A DNA stretch of 64,000 nt from Rana temporaria (lineage: Eukaryota > Chordata > Amphibia > Anura > Ranidae): assembly GCF_905171775.1 (NCBI RefSeq), contig NC_053490.1, positions 515,362,695-515,426,694 on the forward strand, in the 5' to 3' direction. The notes under the pieces were generated by a model. It searched no databases, was not told the DNA's origin, and worked only from the letters and a program-made list of their open reading frames with translations. Positions 54,878 through 64,000 of the stretch are shown piece by piece. The position numbers and the translations under genes were made by a program. Numbering within the stretch: position 1 is the stretch's first letter; each line of letters opens with the position of its first letter.

Positions 54878-56686
54878 TTAACTACATCAATACCGGGCTT
54901 TTATACACACCTCCATACCGGGCCTATTCTGGCACTTCTCACCTACATGTACAAATCATCATTCTTTTGCTAGAAAATTACTCAGAACCCCCAAACGTTA
55001 TATGTTTTTTAAGCAGACACCCTAGGGAATAAAATGGCGGTCATTGCAACTTTTTATCTTGCACGGTATTTGCGCAATCATTTTTCAAACGCCTTTTTTT
55101 TGGAAAAAAAAAATGGTTTCATGAATTAAAAAATAACAAAACAGTAAAGTTAGCCCAATTTTTTTGTAAAATATGAAAGATGATGTTACGCCGAGTAAAT
55201 AGATGTCATGCTTTAAAATTGTGCACACTCATGGAATGGCGCCAAACTTCGTTACTTAAAAATCTCCATAGGCGACTTTAACATTTTTACAGGTTACCAG
55301 TTTAGAGGTACAGAGGAGGTCTAGTACTAGAATTGTTGCACACGCTCTAAAGCCCCGTACACACAGTCGGCCTTTTGGCCAACCAGCTTCAAAATCCACA
55401 ACTTTTTGCATTTGTCCGACCGTGTGTACGTTCCATCGGACCAACTTTTTTGGCTTTCACCGGACAAAAAGTTGGGTCTGCTAACGGACCAACTTTACGT
55501 CAACAAATGTCCGATGGTGCAAAGTCCGACCAAGTGTACAGCAAACAATCGGACTTTTGGACAAAGTACAAATGCGCATGCTCAGAAGTAAAGAGCAGCC
55601 GGAAGCCTTCCATCTAGTAAAACTAGCGTTCGTATTTGAAAAAGCACATTCGTGACGCGGCAAGTTTCGAAATCTCGAAAGCACTCACACGAAACGTCAA
55701 CTAACTATAGAGTAGCTGAAGGAACGCAATGGGTGACGTCAGATAATTGAACTTCCTCTTTTAAACGCTCGGCAGTACGTTGAAACGTCACTACGTTCGT
55801 GTTGGTTGCCGGAAAAGTCAGAGTGTGTGTATGCTATGGGTGTGATCGGACAAATCAATTAGGACAAAAATCCAAGGGAAATTTTGTTGGATGTCCGACC
55901 GTGTGTACGAGCCTTAAGGCACGCGACGACACCTCACATGTGTGGTTTGAATGACGTTTACATACGTGGGCGGGACTTATGTGTGCGTTCGCTTCTGAGC
56001 GCGAGCTACCGGGGGCAGGGGCGTTTAAATAGTTTTTATTTATTTATTTTTATTTTACTTATTTATTACACTTTTAAAAAAAAAAAAATTTGATCGCTTT
56101 TAATCCTATTACAAGGAATGTAAACATCCCTTGTAATAGGAATGGTGTGTGACAGGTCCTCTTTAAGGAGAGATGCGGGGTCAATAAGACCCCACATCTC
56201 TCCTCCAGGCTGGAAAGCATAAGATCGTGAAAAAAAATTCACAGATCTCATTCTTACTAGCCGCAATTGTTTACGTCCGTGTACCCGGGCGTGACGTCAT
56301 CACATCGCGCCCCCGACGGTCATAGAGATGACTGGTGACCATCTGGTCACCAGTCATCTCTATGCTTCCCATCCGGCGCACAGCTATCATCTCTCCGGGC
56401 CCCCGATGGCACGGGAGAGCCCGGAGAAGCACTGGAGGGCGGCAGGAGGGGGGGTGTCCCCTCCCGCCGCCTATAAGAACGATCAAGCAGCGGAACCGCC
56501 GCTATGATCGTTCTTATGGTGCGCAGGATCGCCGCCGGAACAAAATTATATCTGAATGATGCCTCTAGGTGCAGGCATCATTCAGATATCACCGCACAAA
56601 GTACAGGACGTCATATGACGTCCACCCGGGATAAGAGATCCCCTTTGTGGACGTCATATGACGGTGTGCGGTATTGAAGTGGTTAA
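54878..56686. mobile_element. piggyBac-like element, third family, with a nested MITE
   Basis: Left TTAACTACATCAATACCGGG; right end reversed TTAACCACTTCAATACCGCA; TTAA at 54878-54881 and 56683-56686. GC-rich palindromes CATCATTCAGATAT-type near 56560 and ATTACAAGGAATGTAAACAT near 56110. The MITE at 55351 lies within. Confidence 0.85.
55351..55914. mobile_element. PIF/Harbinger-like MITE (GCCCCGTACACAC family), complete
   Basis: Ends AGCCCCGTACACACAGTCGG and CCGTGTGTACGAGCCT; TAA duplicated at 55348-55350 and 55915-55917. Confidence 0.88.
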
Positions 56687-56902
56687 ATACATCAAGGGGG
56701 TGAATAAAGTTCATGAGGGCAGTTTTTTCCATGTGAAACCAAAATCAAGAAAAACAGGGACAGGACCTCAAACTAACTGGAGGAAAGTTCAAAACTACAT
56801 TTTAGAAAGTATTATTTTACTGAAAGGAGTAGTTTGCTTGGAATAAACTTCCAGCAGAGGTAGTGAGACAGTCAATAGTAAATAGCTTCAAAACACGCAT
56901 AA

Positions 56903-57336
56903 AGGCCCATACACACGATCTGACTTTTTGACAACAATTTGTCCGATGGACGTGTTTTATCGGACAATCCGACCGTGTGTACGCTCCATAGGACAATTGT
57001 TTTCGGTTTTTTAACGGACAAATGTTCGCTGTGCATGGTCTCAAACTTTTCGACAACAAATGTCTGATGGAGGATAATCCGATCATGTGTACACAAGTCC
57101 ATCGGACTAAAGTCCAAAGTACAAACACGCATGCTCAGAACCAATGCTAAACATCAGCCAACAATAGCAGAAGTTGCCCAAAGGGTGGCGGTAAAGAGCT
57201 TAAAAAACACGCGGTTTGGTTAATGTTGGCTGAAAATGTTGTGCAGTGTGTATGCAGAACAAGTTCATGGCCAACGCCCATTAGGACCAAAATCCACGGA
57301 AAAGTCTGATGGAAGTCCGATCGCGTGTATGAGGCT
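56903..57336. mobile_element. PIF/Harbinger-like MITE (GGCCCATACACACG), nested in CR1
   Basis: Ends AGGCCCATACACACGATC and CGCGTGTATGAGGCT; flanks TAA (56900-56902) and TTA (57337-57339). Arms carry CCGATGGACGTGTTTTATCGG and AATCCGATCATGTGTACA. Confidence 0.82.
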
Positions 57337-57722
57337 TTAGGACAAACATAGATCTATACCAAGACAAAAAACAAACTATTGGCAGACTCGATGGACTACT
57401 CAGTCTTTTTCTGCCATCACTTTTCTATGTTTATAGGAATGGGGTAAGTTTCATAATCTTTTATTTTTTATTTTGCTCTGCAACCCCATTGGTGAGATTT
57501 TCCCTCATTTCTTGTCCCTGTTACCAAAGACAGGAATGCATGGACAGCAAAAACCATCTCAAAATTTAGCACGTATTGAACAGAGGCCTTCAGCCCGCTG
57601 TCAGCTGAATCTGGGACACAGGAGTGCAGAACTTTTTCCCAGAAGAAGAATGGCAAAAAAATAAATAAAAATGCTTTGGCCAGCTTTCTCTTTTAACCGA
57701 TTGCCGACTGTATATACTCGCA

Positions 57723-58350
<628 letters not shown>

Positions 58351-58557
58351 TAAGGGGCTCACAGAAGTGGGTCTTTATCCAGAGAGCCACATATATAATC
58401 GAACATCAAGTCCCCCTTTCCAAAAGGAAATGTTATGTTCTCCAAACATATCCAGTGAACATAATAGGAACGGTGTGCAAGCCGGGAACTCAGCACACAA
58501 ATTTCACCAAAACACTCTCTGAGTGATAGGTGGTCTACCCCTTCAGCAAATTAATAA

Positions 58558-58938
58558 CAGTGGAATCTCGAATTACGAGCATAATCCGTTCCAGGAGAAT
58601 GCTCGTAATCCAAAGCACTCGCATATCAAAACGAGTTTCCCCATAGAAGTCAATGAAAACGAAAATAATTTGTTCCGCATTGACTTCTATGGCATGCAAT
58701 ACCGCATGTGGCCAGAGGTGGGGTGACAGCTCGGCTGAACTCGGAAAGGCTCGGGAACGGAGTATTTCCGAGCATTTCTGAACGGCTCCGAATGGCTCCG
58801 ATCTGGCGCCCCCCCCTACCTCAGGCCAAACACGGTACTGCACAACGCTGTGGCTTGAAGTCATGATTTTTTTTAAAACAGTGCTCGTATTTCGAAACGC
58901 TCGTTAACTGCGTTACTCTCAATCCGAGGTTTCACTTG
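58558..58938. mobile_element. MITE (CAGTGGAATCTCG family)
   Basis: Left CAGTGGAATCTCGAATTACG, right CAATCCGAGGTTTCACTTG. Contains the inverted pair CCCATAGAAGTCAATG / CATTGACTTCTATGG and a GC-rich centre as in 43208-43659. Confidence 0.82.
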
Positions 58939-59526
58939 TATCACTTTTTGGTGAAAAAAAATTAAAAAAAGTAAGTAGAGGTTTGCTACAATCCTCTAAC
59001 GCATTTGTATCTTTAAACTTTTGCTTCCACCTAATGTGTATATTTACATAGAGCCGCAAACAAGTAACAATGAAGGAACTGATGCTGGCATATCGTGTGG
59101 GAAGGAAAACAGTCATGTAGAGAAAAGCTCAGCAAACAGGTTATGAAAAGGGACTATCATGGGACTTGTCCCAATTTTCAGCCAAGCAAGGCACAATGCA
59201 GGCACAGCAAATTCAGCTGAACGTTGGTGGTTAGACTCAATTGACCTTCACATGGATGATATTGATTTTATACACTTCCTAGGATTTTTTATTAAAACTG
59301 TTCGGAGACACTTTACATGGCCAGTGTGCCCTCTTTTGTTGGTGCCATGTGTTCCGTAGAATTCCCCAAGTCTATCAAGAGAAGTCAGCTGGTGAAGTTC
59401 TGGTGGAGAAGAAGAAGTGGACACACTTGGATTTGAAGTCAATGGTGGAGAATGGAACATCAAGCATATCTAAAATGGTTCAAGACTAATATCCTTATGA
59501 GTGTGGGGCCGAGCACTGAGCGTATG
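58939..59526. other. Unidentified sequence, weakly coding-like on the plus strand
   Basis: From about 59066 one frame reads TMKELMLAYRVGRKTV, then (after stops) phrases such as QEKSAGEVLVEKKKWTHLDL and MVENGTSSISKMVQD near 59377-59484. Stops and frame changes are frequent. It may be a decayed transposase or retropseudogene; I do not recognise it. Its continuation would be 60192-60480, across the MITE. Confidence 0.3.
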
Positions 59527-60191
59527 GGGCCAGATTCACGTAGAATCGCGGCGGCGAAACGTATCGTAGATACGTTACACCGCCGCAAGTTTTCATCGCA
59601 AGTGCCTGATTCACCAAGCACTTGCGTGAAAAATTACGCCTGCGGCATAAGCCAGCGTAATTCAAACGGGCGTGTGCCATTTAAATTAGGCGCGCTCCCG
59701 CGCCGGACCTACTGCGCATGCTCCGTTTTAAAATTCCCGCCGTGCTTTGCGCGAAGTGACGTCATTTTTTCGAACGACGACGTGCGTAGCGTACTTTCGT
59801 ATTCTCGGACGTCTTACGCAAGAATTTTTTTTTTTTTTACATTTCGACGCGGGAACGACGGCCATACTTTATACAGCACATACGTGTGCTGTGTAAAGTT
59901 AGGGCAGGTAAAACGACGACTAAAATTGCGACGGGAAACTAGACTAGCGACAACGTACCGAACACGAAAAACCGTTGTGGATCGCCGTAACTGCTAATTT
60001 GCATACCCGACGCTGGAATACGACGCGAACTCCACCCAGCGGCGGCCGCGGTATTGCATCCTAAGATCCGACAGTGTAAAACAATTACACCTGTCGGATC
60101 TTAGGGCTATCTATGCGTAACTGGTTCTATGAATCAGCCGCATAGATACTCTGAGAGATACTCCGTCGTATGTCCGCTGTGAATCTGGCCC
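59527..60191. mobile_element. PIF/Harbinger-like MITE
   Basis: Ends GGGCCAGATTCACG and GTGAATCTGGCCC. Inner parts resemble 13484-14128 (CTATCTATGCGTAACTGGTT). No clear duplication at the edges. Confidence 0.83.
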
Positions 60192-60483
60192 ACAGTCTTT
60201 TGAGGATTGGATTTTGTGGGTCTTCTCAACGGGGTGATAATGAGCATTTCTAGCTTTGGAAACCATGGCTTCCCCTTTCCTGTGGTGAAATAGAAACAAC
60301 GTATGTCACCAACTGTGTACCACGAATAACCATCAACCAGGTCCAGGAGAAAATCCCAGAGGTGACCTATAGCCAGTATATTGTTTGAGGAGCGGTAGGC
60401 GTCTCACTCATCACTGTCTATGCCCTGTGACCATTAAGCTACTCTGACATTTAATGTCTCCTTTCTGGCCAATTATAGTCATG

Positions 60484-61195
60484 GGGGTAGATTCACAGAC
60501 AAGATACGCCGTCGTGTCTCTGAGTCTGGCCGGTCGTATCAATGCGCCTGATTCATAGAATCAGTTACGCATAGAATTCTATTAGATCCGACCGGCGTAA
60601 GTCTCTTACGCCGTCGGATCGTAACTGCATTTTTCCGCTGACCGCTAGGGGCGTGTATGCCGATTTACGCGTCGAAATATGTAAATCAGCAAGATACGCG
60701 AACGTACGCCGGGCCGACGCAGTACATTTACGTTAGGCTTTTCCCGGCGTATAGTTACCCCTGCTATATGGTGGCGTAAGTGCAGCGTACCAATGTTAAG
60801 TATGCCCGTCGTTCCCGCGTTGAATTTTGAATTTTTTACGTCGTTTGCGTAATTCGTCCGTGAATGGGGCTGGACGTCATATTCGAAACGTTCATATCGA
60901 AACCAATGACGTCCTTGCGGCATACTTTGGAGCAATGCACACTGGGAAATTCCACGGACGGCGCATGCGCCATTCGGGAAAAACATCAATCACGTCGGGG
61001 CAAGCCTAATTTACATAACACACGCCTACCTCTTCACTATTTAAATTAGGCAGGCTTACGCCGGCCTATTTACGCTACGCTGCCGCAACTTTCTTTTAAG
61101 AATACAGCACTTGCCTGTAAAAGTTGCGGAGGCGTAACGTAAATAGGATACATTTTGCCCGCACAAAGAAACGCCGATCTACGTTAAACTACCCC
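60484..61195. mobile_element. PIF/Harbinger-like MITE (GGGGTAGATTCAC variant)
   Basis: Left GGGGTAGATTCACAG, right GTTAAACTACCCC; ATG duplicated at 60481-60483 and 61196-61198. Family modules CCCCTGCTATATG (60757) and CGGCGCATGCGCC (60959) present. Confidence 0.83.
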
Positions 61196-61198
61196 ATG

Positions 61199-62370
61199 GT
61201 GTACATCTATCTACAATATTGGACCTCACCACTACTTGCACTCTTAGGCGGCTGAGCTAAATGAAAAAAGCTAGTTTTTAGGTAATTACTTTATTTCAAG
61301 ACACCAAAAATGCCTGCTCAGTCCATTAAAAAGCTAAATTTCTCCAAAACATAATGCATATATGCACATGCGGGGGGGAGAATCAGTCTGTGATTTGGGG
61401 GAAATCAGTCAGTGATAGGCCAGTCTGTGATGGGTCAGTCTGTAATGGTGGGGGATATAATGTGAATGGGGGCTGAGGGCACTTATGTAAAAGGGGGTCT
61501 GTGATGTGATGTAAAGGGGGGACTGAAGACACTGATGTAAAAGGGGGTCTGTGATTTCTGCACTAGCAAAACACAGGTCTCTGTAAGGGCAATAGAAAAC
61601 AGTTATTTTCTATGTGTCCAGTTCACACTGCAACAGCACCCCAGTGCTGAGCTGTGGTGCATAAAAAAATTAATAAAAAAAAATAAAAAATAAATGAATG
61701 AAATCCATTTTGACATTTCAAGTAAAGAGAGAGAAAAAAAAAAGCAAGTGTGATGTGTGTGGGCCCTAAAGGCACGCTGTGATGTGCACGATATCACGTG
61801 GACTCATAGCTCAATATAACACTTGGACCTCTGCTGGAAGAATTTTTTTTCCCGACAGAACCCCCCATGATTTTTAATTCAGTACACCTTCTTTACAGTA
61901 ACGGGAAGTGACGTGATTGGAGATCTCGATGAATTGGCTTTTTAGACAGAACAACGGCTCAAGAGGATAGCAGGTAAAAAGCAGCCTCTTCCAAGCCGTG
62001 CTCCCAACATGTTTCACCCCAACCTCAGAGACTGATCATAGAGGACTCGGGCGGGGCGAGGTGTGCAGGGGCCGGGCGAGGGGTGCAGGGGCCGGGCTAT
62101 CTCTTCTTACTTCTACATCACGATCTCCATACCTCCCAACTTTCTGAGATGGGAATGAGGGACACCTATTAGCAAAAGGTATGTAGGCATAGGACGCACC
62201 CCCTGGCACGCCCTCATTAACGAAAATTGATTAAAAAAAAAAAAAAATTGTTGAAAGTGCTTTTTTACCACTACTATTCCTTTATATTGGCTTTTGGAAT
62301 ATACAAATGCAGCAATTTAGAAATTGGATGAAAGCTTTAGCGCTGGAAAACACCTTTTGATAGATAAATA
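61199..62370. other. No supportable gene; degenerate G-rich repeats at 61370-61560
   Basis: Variants of GTCTGTGATGGG and AAAAGGGGGTCTGTGAT recur irregularly. 62060-62095 has two copies of GGGGCCGGGCGAGGGGTGCA-type sequence. No terminal repeats seen. Confidence 0.5.
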
Positions 62371-62373
62371 GTA

Positions 62374-63120
62374 GACATGTGCACACTGAAATATTTTGTT
62401 TCGGAATTTTGTTTTCGTCCGAAAAATAAATTTATTTAATTACTCCAGAAATTATTTTTCATTTATTTAGTTAAAAAATTCCGAAAATTCGAATGAATTT
62501 AAGATCGAATCTGTCATTGAAGGCTTATGGTGTCTGTCGAATGTTCTAAGAAGATTCGACGGAGCAGCTAAACTGTACGATGCCACAATCGTAGATTTCC
62601 CGTCTAATGTTCCACCTACAAGCTATAGAAGAATTCTAATGTTGTATGACACTAGTAATAATTATATTTATAAATTATTATTACTAGTCAACCAACATTC
62701 AAATTCTTCTATAGCCTATGGGCCGAGCATTTGACCGGAAATGTACGATTGCGGCGTCGTACAGTTTAGCTGCTTGTCGAATCTTCTTAGAACTTTCGAC
62801 AGACACCATAAGCCTTCAATGATAGATTTGACGTTTGTATGTTTTTCGCTGCTTCGTTGAATCTTCGTCGTTCATGACGAATGGTCTACCCCAACACTGT
62901 CTCTATAATGTTGAATCTTTCCTCTCTATGTAGAATAATCTTGGACTAATAGAGTTAGGTTAGGCACATTTACCACAGATTCGATGGACACCGATTGCTA
63001 TTGTCAGCATCGAATCTTCTATCTATATCGAATTGTTGTAGCAACAAAAATTAAAATAAAGCATTTTTTTATGTCGGATCTTTTGGATTCTGCACGTTCG
63101 TTTTAGTTTGTAAAAAAACA
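62374..63120. mobile_element. AT-rich palindromic element (ACATGTGCA family)
   Basis: Left edge ACATGTGCACACTGAAAT. A large imperfect inverted repeat: 62480-62660 against 62690-62840 (GGCTTATGGTGTCTGTCGAA / TTCGACAGACACCATAAGCC), centred on TAATAATTATATTTATAAAT. The tail 62860-63100 matches 35376-35995 in reverse and supplies the unoccupied site for the MITE there. Confidence 0.78.
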
Positions 63121-63129
63121 AAAAGAAGT

Positions 63130-63932
63130 AGCAGGAGTCTCTAACTCGGCCCTACCGTGGTTTGCATCTTTCCTAGAAAATCGCATTCAGACCGTGAAAA
63201 TTGGAGGTTTTACATCAGAAACACGGACCATTACATGCGGAGTTCCTCAAGGATCACCCCTCTCACCTGTACTCTTCAACATCTACATCCGCCTGCTCCT
63301 CAAAATCATCAGCAAACAGGACTTACGCTACCACTCCTATGTGGACGACACGCAGCTTTACCTTCGAATCACCAATAAAAAAGACCAATTTCATGAACTA
63401 GGAAAGTGCCTTACACTTGTAGACAATTGGATGACCGAAAGCTCCCTCAAACTCAACGGATCCAAAACAGAACTACTCACTCTTCACGCAAATAGGAAAT
63501 CCATTTCCAGGACCACATGGACACCACCCACCATCCTCGGACAAACCATCGCGCCAAGCAATAAAGTCAAAACTCTCGGAGTCATCTTTGACGCAGACAT
63601 GACGATGGATGCACAAATAGGATCAGTCGTCAGCGGTTCTCATCATCTGCTCCGCATGCTACGTAGACTCATCCCCTTCATCCCGGAAGAGGAGTGGTTG
63701 GAACAATCATCAACTCACGACTCGACTACGCAAACTCCCTCTACTTAGGACTACCGAAATACCAGATTTCACGCCTACAAGTCGTCCAGACTGGTTACTG
63801 GTAAAAAGCCGTGGGAACCAATCTCCCCGGCCTTGAGGTCCCTCCACTGGCTGCCCCTACAGGACCGGGTGACATCAAGACACTCTGCCTCACCCACAAA
63901 TGTACACAGGGTAAAGCTCCTCAATACTTAAA
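63130..63932 (+). pseudogene. LINE reverse transcriptase fragment (CR1/L2/Rex group), plus strand
   Basis: The frame 63194-63700 carries GVPQGSPLSPVLFNIYIR, SYVDDTQLYL (catalytic YVDD), LKLNGSKTELLTLHANRKS, TLGVIFDADMTMDAQIGSVV and LLRRLIPFIPEEE. A frameshift near 63700 follows, then NSRLDYANSLYLGLPKYQIS-type sequence and TLCLTHKCTQGKAPQYL in other frames up to 63930, where a different repeat (AAAGGGGTGGTTCACCC) cuts in. Same family as 1-635, which it overlaps for about 150 residues. 5' truncated near 63130. Confidence 0.87.
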
Positions 63933-64000
63933 GGGGTGGTTCACCCTAAAAACTACTTTTTTTTATTACAATGGCCCCCCACATTACAATACGATTAAGG
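63930..64000. mobile_element. Left end of a TTAAAGGGGTGGTTCACCC MITE, runs off the window
   Basis: TTAAAGGGGTGGTTCACCCT resembles the left ends at 1353 and 17958 and sits directly in the LINE. The other end is outside the window. Confidence 0.55.

Larger units (their letters stand above)
54800..57440 (+). mobile_element. CR1-type LINE 3' end, interrupted twice
   Basis: 54835-54881 reads GRKVGKRGDMIETF-like; coding resumes at 56687 with YIKGVNKVHEGSFFHVKP and GPQTNWRKVQNYI. 56820-56902 and 57337-57440 are the end, including GATGGACTACTCAGTCTTTT. Two insertions split it: 54878-56686 and 56903-57336. With the first removed, the frame passes straight through the single remaining TTAA. Confidence 0.8.

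Overview
This is vertebrate nuclear DNA, most likely from a frog; the dense families of short inverted-repeat transposons look like those I associate with ranid genomes, but I recognised them from memory and did not search. It is not bacterial or viral. One real gene is supported: a TMPRSS2 orthologue (type II transmembrane serine protease) on the minus strand. Nine exons lie between 33988 and 1056. Their splice sites and phases join without a break to give about 398 codons: a start exon, a proline- and tyrosine-rich cytoplasmic tail, a membrane segment, an LDL-receptor class A domain, an SRCR domain, the RIVGG activation site, and the first part of the trypsin domain with catalytic His339 and Asp385. 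The exons carrying the catalytic serine lie beyond the left edge. No upstream non-coding exon or promoter was identified.

Layout. 1-34 kb is the gene body; its introns are packed with repeats. 34-64 kb, upstream of the start exon, is almost wholly repeats, and I see no second gene there. The repeats fall into recurring groups: (a) elements flanked by TTAA with termini like TTAACCACTTAA, behaving like non-autonomous piggyBac elements; (b) elements ending GGGCCAGATTCA, usually with 3-bp target duplications, PIF/Harbinger-like; (c) elements ending GCCCCGTACACAC, usually with TWA duplications; (d) hAT-like elements with 8-bp duplications, including three copies of a CAGGGCTTTTTT family and two copies of a short hairpin; (e) CAGTGGAAYCTCG and CAGTAAAACCTTGG elements flanked by TA; (f) AT-rich elements full of CGAATATTCG or ATTCGT palindromes. 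Decayed autonomous elements are also present: two copies of one LINE at the two window ends, L1-type LINEs at 25-28 kb, CR1-type 3' ends, Tc1 transposase remnants, and a solo LTR. Many elements sit inside others, and removing the inner one often restores the outer one.

Tandem repeats are abundant: a 31-bp minisatellite at 7.0-8.1 kb that is open in all three forward frames, several other minisatellites, and long TA/CA tracts. Nearly every open reading frame outside the TMPRSS2 exons and transposon remnants is a by-product of such repeats. I found no convincing new biological system. The strongest observations are the expanded heptapeptide repeat in the TMPRSS2 tail, transposon ends beside its start exon, and a set of nested insertions whose order can be read from target duplications.
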